The notes beneath the pieces were generated by a model. The model did not search any database and was not told where the DNA came from. It saw nothing but the letters and a program-made list of their open reading frames with translations. 5,713 bases of DNA from NCBI GenBank assembly GCA_016209785.1, contig JACQVM010000168.1, positions 1 to 5,713 on the forward strand, in the 5' to 3' direction. Positions 1 to 5,023 of the stretch are shown here, in pieces; position 1 is the first letter of the stretch; each line of letters begins with the position of its first letter. A program made the translations under genes and the position numbers. This DNA comes from Candidatus Melainabacteria bacterium. Its GTDB lineage: Bacteria; Cyanobacteriota; Vampirovibrionia; Obscuribacterales; Obscuribacteraceae.

Positions 1-252
1 AACAATGGTTGCAGCAACAACCGTAAGGGGCCCTGTCGGACCAGACACCTGCCCTGGGGTACCACCAAACAAGGAGGCAAAGATACCACAAGCAATGGCA
101 CCATAAAGTCCTGCAGCAGCCCCCAACCCTGACGCCACGCCAAAACCAAGAGCAATTGGCAGTGCCACAATGGCAGCCGTTAGTCCACCTAGCAAATCAC
201 CTTTGACGTTCGATAGAAATCTTTCTCTGATTATCTGACGTAACTTTTCCAT
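1..252 (-). CDS. SulP-family anion transporter, N-terminal part (cut by window edge)
   Basis: The 84 visible residues begin MEKLRQIIRERFL and run into a hydrophobic, glycine-rich region, with GDLLGGLTAAIVALPIALGF at about residues 18-37. A GLYGAIACGIFASLFGGTP segment follows, then SGPTGPLTVV at about residues 70-79. This order of a D-x-x-G-G-x-T-A-A first helix and a GGTP...GPTGP(L/M)TVV motif leading into the third helix is characteristic of SulP/SLC26 transporters, and it resembles the BicA-type bicarbonate branch as well as sulfate permeases. It would be an inner-membrane anion carrier. The substrate cannot be read from this fragment, and the C-terminal STAS domain usual in the family would lie outside the window. 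The ATG at 250-252 is preceded by an AAAGAGGA Shine-Dalgarno 5 bases away. The gene lies 60 bases downstream of the aminotransferase in the same direction, so co-transcription is possible. Confidence 0.88.
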   Translation of the reverse strand, partial: MEKLRQIIRERFLSNVKGDLLGGLTAAIVALPIALGFGVASGLGAAAGLYGAIACGIFASLFGGTPGQVSGPTGPLTVVAATIV

Positions 253-263
253 GGCAGTCCTCT

Positions 264-299
264 TTAGCTAAGGCGTGGCTCTCGGCACGCCTTGGTTAA
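264..299. repeat. Inverted repeat between aminotransferase and transporter
   Basis: The arms AAGGCGTG (270-277) and CACGCCTT (286-293) pair perfectly around an 8-base loop. On plus-strand RNA the stem extends to about 14 pairs with two G-U wobbles (264-299). On minus-strand RNA, the sense of the flanking genes, those two become A-C mismatches. No T-run follows on either strand, so it is not a canonical intrinsic terminator. It fills most of the aminotransferase-transporter gap, and its outer arm abuts the transporter's Shine-Dalgarno. It could therefore affect transcript processing, partial termination or translation of the transporter. Confidence 0.5.
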
Positions 300-312
300 C
301 CAATCCAACGTA

Positions 313-1578
313 CTAGCTAAGCCTTACTGGAGCACCACCGGTGATGCGCACCTTCAATTCCTTGAGACGCTCAGCAGCAGCATCAATAGTTTCTGGGTAC
401 TTGGCACAGCAAAAGCGAATACGCTGGGTGGTTGTGCCTGGACGATAAAAGCAATAGCCAGCAACGGTCGCCAAGCCAAACTGCCGCAGAAGGTACTCCC
501 AACACTGGCGATCATTGTTCAAACCCATGTGCGAGCAGTCAGTAAAGAGGTAGTAGGTTCCTTCAGGTTTTCTTAGCGTAAAACCTGCATCGCTAACAAC
601 TGTCATAAGCTTGTCGCGCAGCCCCTGATATTTCGTAGACATCCCCTTGTAAAAGTCGGCAGGCAAATCAAGTGCTACAACGGCTGCCTGCTGCAAAGGA
701 GATGGAGCAGCAAGTGTCAGGTAGTCGTGCACATGCCGAATTGCCTTGCTCAACGGCTCAGGTGCCGCAAGATAGCCTAAGCGCCAGCCAGTTACACTAA
801 ATGTCTTAGACAGCCCACTGAGAGTTACGGTGCGGTCTTCCATTCCTGGCAGCGAAGCTAGGCTAATGTGCTGGTGCCCGTCATAGACCATGTACTCGTA
901 CATCTCATCGCAGACCGCCAGTACTCCCCACTTCTGGCAGAGGCTGCCGATGAGCTGCAGCTCATGACACGTCATCACCCTACCGGTGGGGTTGTGCGGG
1001 GTGTTGATAAGAATGGCACGCGTGTGCCGATTAAAAGCCCCCTTAAGCTCACGCTCGTCAAATGTCCAGTCCGGCTCGTGTAGCCGGACATATCGTGGCG
1101 TGCCACCAGCCATAATGACATTGGCGTGGTAGTTTTCGTAGAAAGGCTCAACAATGATTACTTCATCACCTGGGTTGACCGTGGCTAGCAGCGTGGCATT
1201 GAGTCCCTCGCTTACACCACAAGTGACGGTAATTTCTGTATCCGGGTTAGCAACGATGCCATTGTATTGGGCAAGCTTTCGAGCAATTGCTTGACGCAGT
1301 GCCAAGTATCCCCAAGTGTTTGAGTACTGGTTGAAGTCAGCATCAATAGCAGCCTTGGCAGCATCTTTGAGAACCTGTGGTGCCGGGTACTCAGGCAAGC
1401 CCTGCCCAAGGTTGATGATCTTAGCTTGCCTAGATAGCTCCTCTACCAGGCGAGCTGCATCACGAATGTTGGATTCACGAATAAGCATGGCACGATCGGA
1501 GATGCTTGGACTGCCTGCATTAGACGAGCACCAACCAATGCGGGAAAGCAGATCTTGCAAGCTTTCCATTGAGAACAT
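313..1578 (-). CDS. PLP-dependent class I/II aminotransferase
   Basis: This 421-residue protein is a fold-type I PLP aminotransferase. Visible landmarks are INLGQGLPEYPAP (55-67, the N-terminal substrate region), GVSEGLNAT (121-129, cofactor phosphate side), NTPHNPTG (192-199), DEMYEYM (224-230, the Asp that pairs with the pyridine nitrogen and the Tyr that contacts the ring hydroxyl), SGLSKTFSVTGWRLGY (254-269, with Lys258 the expected Schiff-base lysine) and RIRFCCAKYPETI (386-398, with Arg388 the likely carboxylate-binding Arg). The DGHQHISLASLPGM stretch and the T-L-S-G-L-S-K-T-F-S-x-T-G-W core recall kynurenine aminotransferase/glutamine transaminase K-like and methionine aminotransferase-like enzymes, so the amino acid used remains open. 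The enzyme is expected in the cytoplasm. Family homology appears to begin near ISDRA (26-30), leaving about 25 extra N-terminal residues. Internal ATGs occur at 1567-1569 (residue 4) and 1486-1488 (residue 31). I keep the first ATG because a G-rich Shine-Dalgarno-like run precedes it, whereas residue 31 has none and would cut into the conserved region. The transporter gene follows 60 bases downstream. Confidence 0.93.
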   Translation of the reverse strand: MFSMESLQDLLSRIGWCSSNAGSPSISDRAMLIRESNIRDAARLVEELSRQAKIINLGQGLPEYPAPQVLKDAAKAAIDADFNQYSNTWGYLALRQAIARKLAQYNGIVANPDTEITVTCGVSEGLNATLLATVNPGDEVIIVEPFYENYHANVIMAGGTPRYVRLHEPDWTFDERELKGAFNRHTRAILINTPHNPTGRVMTCHELQLIGSLCQKWGVLAVCDEMYEYMVYDGHQHISLASLPGMEDRTVTLSGLSKTFSVTGWRLGYLAAPEPLSKAIRHVHDYLTLAAPSPLQQAAVVALDLPADFYKGMSTKYQGLRDKLMTVVSDAGFTLRKPEGTYYLFTDCSHMGLNNDRQCWEYLLRQFGLATVAGYCFYRPGTTTQRIRFCCAKYPETIDAAAERLKELKVRITGGAPVRLS

Positions 1579-1591
1579 GATGTGCCCCCAC

Positions 1592-1605
1592 CCACCTTAA
1601 GGTGG
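1592..1605. repeat. 14-bp perfect palindrome in aminotransferase leader
   Basis: CCACCTTAAGGTGG is its own reverse complement and is centred on TTAA. On the minus strand it lies 13 bases upstream of the aminotransferase ATG, and its AAGGTGG half resembles a Shine-Dalgarno sequence. The G-rich GTGGGGG after it is another candidate ribosome-binding site. The palindrome could be a dimeric operator, or a small hairpin influencing initiation. Its TTAA centre and C-rich/G-rich arms are also similar in style to the larger palindromes at 1902-1921 and 1975-2000. There is no direct evidence of function. Confidence 0.45.
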
Positions 1606-1901
1606 TGAAGTAGTTGTTAAGAGAAAGCTACAACCTACACCAGCCATACCTTGCACAAAAAACAAGTCTGGTTAAGCTTAGAGGTACTCTGATCTTGGTT
1701 TTACTAAACTGTTAAGGGTTTCAAGGATAGGCAAATCAACGACAAACGATTGAGCCTAGCAAATAGCCACTTGTTACTTTCAAGGCCTAATCTCTGACAA
1801 CTGAGCTATGTAAAGCTCTAGAAGCTGGTCCTGCCTGAATTCACAAGCTGCGCTAGGTATAAATCAAGCAAGCTAAAAGAAAACTGCCGTCGAGGTCAAG
1901 T
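1606..1901. other. Non-coding stretch upstream of aminotransferase
   Basis: Nearly 300 bases without a credible gene. I saw no tRNA, no recognisable riboswitch or T-box core, and no convincing -35/-10 pair for the minus-strand aminotransferase, although its promoter should lie here or in the palindrome cluster. The only small structure noted is GAGCT (1803-1807) facing AGCTC (1814-1818), a weak 5-bp stem. The sequence is more AT-rich than the genes around it. It could be an ordinary leader or decayed sequence associated with the adjoining palindromes. Confidence 0.5.
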
Positions 1902-1921
1902 CCCCGCCCTTAAGGGCGGGG
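1902..1921. repeat. 20-bp perfect GC-rich palindrome (cluster member 1)
   Basis: CCCCGCCCTTAAGGGCGGGG is perfectly self-complementary and centred on TTAA. Neither strand shows a T-run after it (TGCTTAC on plus, ACTTGACC on minus), so it is not a textbook intrinsic terminator. Short GC-rich palindromes of this form are common at the subterminal ends of IS200/IS605-type elements and in REP/MITE-like repeats. This one may be a relic of such an element, but no transposase gene is present. Confidence 0.65.
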
Positions 1922-1933
1922 TGCTTACAAGGA

Positions 1934-1963
1934 ATGCGGCAGGGGCTTGAACCCTTGCCGCAT
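1934..1963. repeat. Imperfect hairpin (cluster member 2)
   Basis: The arms ATGCGGCA (1934-1941) and TGCCGCAT (1956-1963) form 8 pairs. They are followed by a G-T wobble (read on plus) and three further G-C pairs, closing a 6-base loop. Read on the minus strand the same bases can fold with one bulged A, giving a 7-bp outer stem, a 4-bp inner stem and a seven-base TTCAAGC loop that looks like a tRNA T-arm. There is no D-arm, anticodon arm or separate acceptor, so it is not a tRNA. It sits midway between two perfect palindromes. Confidence 0.6.
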
Positions 1964-1974
1964 CTACCGCTGAA

Positions 1975-2000
1975 AGACCCCGGCGTTAACGCCGGGGTCT
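1975..2000 (-). terminator. 26-bp perfect palindrome; possible terminator of the CoA-transferase gene (cluster member 3)
   Basis: The arm AGACCCCGGCGTT is followed directly by its exact reverse complement, giving a 26-bp palindrome centred on TTAA. It starts 23 bases downstream of the stop of the minus-strand CoA-transferase gene, a typical place for an intrinsic terminator. On that strand the stem ends ...GGGGTCT and continues TTCAG, a very short and interrupted T-run. Termination is plausible but not assured. The alternative is a repeat-element palindrome, since a second one of the same style lies at 1902-1921. Confidence 0.45.
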
Positions 2001-2023
2001 GCCCGCCAGGGATGAGCTAACCC

Positions 2024-2794
2024 TTAGGCAGCACTACCCAAGTAATGCCCCTCAACATCCAGCTCACGCAAAGCTGCCAACTCTTGTGCTGTGGGGGACT
2101 GTGTCTCCGGCACATCGCCAGATATATTTAGTTGCCAACCTAAACTAGACTGAATTTCATTGAGACTTACGCCTGGGTGCCTAGCAGCAAGAATCATCTG
2201 CTGATCGGCATTAAATTCATAAACACCCAAGTTGGTTATTACTTCTCTGGGACCACCTCCAGGCAAGCCCAAGTTCTGCCTTTCATTTTTCCCATTCAAG
2301 AATCCTGGACTAGTTATAAAGTCAACTTTTGGAGGAAAGCGCTTCTTGTCCTGCCTAGTCATAATGATTGTACGCTTGGCATGGATAGCAATTTCACAAG
2401 CACCACCGCTTCCAGGTAATCTAACCTTGCATTTAGCATAAGGTCCAATCACCGTAGAGTTAATATTGCCAAAGCAATCTATTTGTGCCCCTCCTAAAAA
2501 TCCAACGTCCACCAGCCCACCTTGTAAGTAAAAGTTGAAAAGCTCAAACATGGAACAGACTACCTGAGCATTTTCCGCTAAAACCGAATCCCCGATAGAA
2601 AGGGGTAATCTCTGGGGCCGTGAACCAACAACCCCCGATTCAAAGATAAGTACAAGATTAGGGGCATGCAGTTTCAGTGCCAGGCACGCTGCCAAATTAG
2701 GCATTCCTACCCCAACCAGCACCCTCTCACCATCGGCCAGCCGCCGAGAGGCCTCCACCACCATCATCTCGGAGTCTGTATACTGCAAAACCAT
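2024..2794 (-). CDS. Glutaconate-type CoA-transferase, beta subunit
   Basis: This 256-residue protein matches the beta subunit of family I CoA-transferases of the glutaconate CoA-transferase (GctB) type, which move CoA between an acyl-CoA and a carboxylate through a glutamyl-CoA thioester. Key stretches are VGVGMPNLAA (27-36), LVLIFESGVVGSRP (47-60, with Glu52 in the ESG motif where the catalytic glutamate of GctB lies), SMFELFNFYLQGG (81-93), VGFLGGAQIDCFGNINSTVIG (97-117), RLPGSGGACEIA (125-136) and GGGPREVITNLGVYEFN (179-195). The length is normal for the subunit. Relatives include IpdB of steroid ring degradation, where the complex acts as a hydrolase, so the substrate is unknown. The enzyme needs an alpha subunit, normally encoded immediately upstream. 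Here the upstream side is 134 bases of intergenic DNA and then a divergent gene, so the partner must be elsewhere. The ATG at 2792-2794 fits the family N-terminus (YTDSEMMVVEASRRL) but has only a weak GGACAGG ribosome-binding motif. Confidence 0.9.
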   Translation of the reverse strand: MVLQYTDSEMMVVEASRRLADGERVLVGVGMPNLAACLALKLHAPNLVLIFESGVVGSRPQRLPLSIGDSVLAENAQVVCSMFELFNFYLQGGLVDVGFLGGAQIDCFGNINSTVIGPYAKCKVRLPGSGGACEIAIHAKRTIIMTRQDKKRFPPKVDFITSPGFLNGKNERQNLGLPGGGPREVITNLGVYEFNADQQMILAARHPGVSLNEIQSSLGWQLNISGDVPETQSPTAQELAALRELDVEGHYLGSAA

Positions 2795-2928
2795 AGCCTG
2801 TCCAACTACTTACAAGCACACGGTAACACAAGTTGGTTGCGTATGCTATCTTAAACTCGAATAACAACGTCAGGCAAGCAATGCCTGCTAAACAATTCCT
2901 GGTATGTCGTCGTAGCATAAGTTAAGTT
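2795..2928. promoter_or_regulatory. Divergent intergenic region with small inverted repeat
   Basis: These 134 bases separate the starts of the minus-strand CoA-transferase gene and the plus-strand SDR/SCP2-like gene, so promoters for both should lie here. I found only weak matches, for example TTGCGT and AATAAC 17 bases apart on plus, ahead of the SDR-like gene. The clearest feature is the inverted repeat CAGGCA (2871-2876)/TGCCTG (2882-2887) with a 5-base spacer, about 40 bases before the plus-strand start. It could be an operator half-site pair that controls one or both genes. Confidence 0.4.
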
Positions 2929-4428
2929 ATGACCCATAAAACAGCCTATCTGTGGGGATCAGTATCAAGTTTCTCGGGGCCTTTGGCAGCATGGCTCCTA
3001 CAGAAAGGCTGGCACGTACACATTGCAACCAAGCCCCCTCTCAATGTCTTTGCCTTAACTCCTCTTGACCTGCCCTCGTCAGCACAAATATCTCTGGAGA
3101 AAGCGTTGGGCGGACACAATGAACTAAGAACTTTCCAGGATCGCCTTAAGTTTCTGGAAACAAGCTTGCCAGACAAAGGCACCATATACGATGCAGCCAT
3201 CTTCTGTGGGTTGCCACCAAACTTTGACGAACCCAGAGCTCCCCGTGCTCCCTGGGCAGCAGGAGAGCTGGGTCCCATCGCCAAGCATCTTAAAGGCGTA
3301 CCATTTTTCCTTGTTTCCTCTTTATGGGCTGGTGTTCAGTCAGACGGAGTAGTGCCCGAAGAGATTGAATTTCAACGCCGCAAGCCAGTAAGCCATTGGG
3401 AAGGCGTCTGTCAGCAGTATGAGCAAAAATTGCTCAAATCACTGCCCCATCTGGAGTCCCCTTGGCACCTCATCCGCCTGCCCATTATCTCAGGGCACAG
3501 TACAAGCGGTAAATCGCAGAACTTCTCCGGGTTATTCACATTGTTACATCTGTGCGCCAAACATAAAGACACCCAAGACTTCATCCCAACTAAAGAGCAT
3601 CGCGACGAGCTACAGTTAAGCTACAATCCTGATTCGACTCTTTGGTTTTTGCCCATTGACTTTGCTGTTTATCTTTTCTGGCGGCTGCTGGAGGACATTC
3701 ACAGACCTCGAATCTGCAATCTGGTGTCAACTCAGGCTACATTAAACCGTGAGTGGCTTGAATATTTAGCTCGAGCTTTGGGCTATAGCACGGTAGCACG
3801 TGCAGATAAGGACACCTACCCACTGCCAGGCATTCTTCGTAAAATGCTCAAGGACAACATGCTTGTTAAAACCAGAAGTCTTTTCGAGGTGTCCGGACGC
3901 TATCAACAAACAGCCGCTAAGCTTGATGAGGCTTACTTTCAAGAGATGCTGTTGTTTGGCAAGTCTAACAACTGGGGCAACCCAGTAGTTCAAGAACACG
4001 CCGGACAAAAGCTAATATTTTCCACCCAACTGGCCCGAACTTACTTTGAGGAGTTTTTGCCTTATTTTCTCGGCAAGGACAAGCTCACTACGGTCACCGC
4101 GCATGATACCACACTTGGTTTTTGCATTGAAGATTCCGAGAGACTTGCCTGGATATTAAGATCGGACAATGGAAAGGCGCTGGTTGAGTCATTTAACCCT
4201 GTCAACAAGAAACCTCATCTACTTTTTAGGTTGACCGGATCAACCATGGTACGTCTTATTTCCAACCAGCTTTCCCTCCACAAGGCACTCTTGTTGCAGC
4301 AAGTACATTTAGAAGGCTCCTTACTTGATGCCTGGCGAGTTAGCAACGCCATGGATGCTTTCTTTAAAGAACATCCATACAAGCCTACTGACACTAAGGA
4401 CTGCTGCGCAGCGCATGCAGCATATTAG
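2929..4428 (+). CDS. SDR/epimerase-like protein with C-terminal SCP2-like domain
   Basis: A 499-residue protein whose exact family I do not recognise. The N-terminus KTAYLWGSVSSFSGPLAAWL (4-23), followed by a basic HIATK turn, looks like the first beta-alpha-beta unit of an NAD(P)-binding Rossmann fold. However, the usual TGxxGxxG glycines are mostly serines. FFLVSSLWAG (126-135) matches the SDR serine strand. The aligned active-site segment SHWEGVCQQYEQKLLKS (155-171) lacks a clear YxxxK, with Trp157 and Cys161 near the expected Tyr and Lys positions. HLIRLPIISGHS (180-191) fits the post-active-site strand of extended SDRs. Residues about 240-380 may form a substrate-binding or linking region. 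The last part, about 388-484 (SERLAWILRSDNGKALVESF...PHLLFRLTGSTMVRLIS...VHLEG...FFKEHPY), resembles an SCP2 sterol/lipid-carrier domain by its pattern, which is inference. No signal peptide or clear membrane helix is visible, so it is probably cytoplasmic. An in-frame stop just upstream (2923-2925) makes the ATG at 2929 the earliest possible ATG start. It has no Shine-Dalgarno. Confidence 0.75.
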   Translation: MTHKTAYLWGSVSSFSGPLAAWLLQKGWHVHIATKPPLNVFALTPLDLPSSAQISLEKALGGHNELRTFQDRLKFLETSLPDKGTIYDAAIFCGLPPNFDEPRAPRAPWAAGELGPIAKHLKGVPFFLVSSLWAGVQSDGVVPEEIEFQRRKPVSHWEGVCQQYEQKLLKSLPHLESPWHLIRLPIISGHSTSGKSQNFSGLFTLLHLCAKHKDTQDFIPTKEHRDELQLSYNPDSTLWFLPIDFAVYLFWRLLEDIHRPRICNLVSTQATLNREWLEYLARALGYSTVARADKDTYPLPGILRKMLKDNMLVKTRSLFEVSGRYQQTAAKLDEAYFQEMLLFGKSNNWGNPVVQEHAGQKLIFSTQLARTYFEEFLPYFLGKDKLTTVTAHDTTLGFCIEDSERLAWILRSDNGKALVESFNPVNKKPHLLFRLTGSTMVRLISNQLSLHKALLLQQVHLEGSLLDAWRVSNAMDAFFKEHPYKPTDTKDCCAAHAAY

Positions 4429-4436
4429 TCCTTGTG

Positions 4437-5006
4437 TCACGAGCGGTTGCCAGTCAATCGACCGGAAGCCGCAGCCGTCTTTCGTTTGTTCCCATTGTTT
4501 TTGCTCACAGCAGCTCCCCGGCCGTTACGGGCATTACAACTCACCATTTCTTGCATCAGGTTAGCCATCTCAATTGCTGCCAGAGCAGCATCAGCACCTT
4601 TGTTTCCTGCCTTGGTCCCGGCCCGTTCTACAGCCTGCTCAATGGTGTCAGAAGTTATAACACCAAATATAGTGGGCACCCCAGTCTCCAATGCCACATG
4701 CGCAATACCTTTTGCACATTGTCCGGCAACATAATCAAAGTGTGGCGTAGCACCACGAATAATGGCACCCAGGCAAATTACTGCATTATAGTTATCCGTT
4801 TGTGCCATCTGCCTTGCTACAAAAGGAATCTCATAGGCTCCCGGACACCAAATAACATCAATTGCCATGTCGTCAGCTCCATGACGGACTAGCGTGTCCA
4901 TGCAGGCACTAAGCAAGCGCGAAGTAATGAACTCATTAAAGCGGCTCACCACAATAGCAAATCTTAGTTGTGTAGCCACCAATTGAGCAGAGATAATTCT
5001 TGGCAT
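4437..5006 (-). CDS. ribH: 6,7-dimethyl-8-ribityllumazine synthase (RibH)
   Basis: Lumazine synthase condenses 5-amino-6-ribitylaminouracil with 3,4-dihydroxy-2-butanone 4-phosphate, the penultimate step of riboflavin synthesis. Numbered from the ATG at 5004-5006 (189 residues), the hallmarks are [12 protein letters not shown] (17-28, substrate-stacking Phe23), CPGAYEIP (54-61), [16 protein letters not shown] (78-93, with catalytic His89), PTIFGVIT (111-118) and [22 protein letters not shown] (127-148, with phosphate-binding Arg128). The catalytic core is complete and is expected to form pentamers or 60-mer capsids. The family normally ends near the EMANL helix at about 155 residues; here about 33 further residues follow, rich in Lys, Arg, Asn and Gly. 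I prefer ATG 5006 to the upstream TTG at 5027 (7 more residues) because AAGGAG stands 10 bases before it. It follows the RibBA gene by 17 bases, in the same direction, as an operon. Its stop is 8 bases from the stop of the convergent plus-strand gene. Confidence 0.95.
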   Translation of the reverse strand: MPRIISAQLVATQLRFAIVVSRFNEFITSRLLSACMDTLVRHGADDMAIDVIWCPGAYEIPFVARQMAQTDNYNAVICLGAIIRGATPHFDYVAGQCAKGIAHVALETGVPTIFGVITSDTIEQAVERAGTKAGNKGADAALAAIEMANLMQEMVSCNARNGRGAAVSKNNGNKRKTAAASGRLTGNRS

Positions 5007-5014
5007 AGATACGT

Positions 5015-5022
5015 CTCTCCTT
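5015..5022 (-). promoter_or_regulatory. Shine-Dalgarno of ribH
   Basis: AAGGAGAG on the minus strand lies directly after the RibBA stop codon (5024-5026) and ends 8 bases before the ATG at 5004-5006. It decides the ribH start in favour of this ATG over the TTG at 5025-5027, which would overlap the RibBA stop as TTGA and would place this motif inside the coding sequence. Confidence 0.75.
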
Positions 5023-5023
5023 G

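Noticed and set aside
313..1600. Several plus-strand and alternate-frame open frames within the aminotransferase
   Set aside because: All lie over a well-conserved aminotransferase reading and show no family motifs.
1579..1640. Possible T-box leader because of AAGGTGGGTGG upstream of the aminotransferase
   Set aside because: The conserved T-box core and a following terminator with a T-run are absent. The match is limited to a G-rich stretch.
1896..1928. TCAA (1896-1899) and TTAC (1925-1928) flanking the first palindrome, the cleavage tetranucleotides of IS608
   Set aside because: Their order (TCAA left of TTAC) is the reverse of an intact element on this strand, tetranucleotides occur often by chance, and there is no tnpA gene. 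I do not claim an IS608-type junction.
1934..1963. A tRNA gene on the minus strand
   Set aside because: Only a T-arm-like hairpin is present. The two outer arms are adjacent rather than about 70 bases apart, and there is no D-arm or anticodon arm.
4400..4424. TGCTGC...GCAGCA inverted repeat at the end of the SDR-like gene as a terminator
   Set aside because: It is inside the coding sequence, the stem is only 6 bp, and no T-run follows.
4434..4892. 152-residue plus-strand open frame across ribH
   Set aside because: It lies antisense to the strongly conserved lumazine synthase and has no recognisable domain. It is a shadow of ribH.
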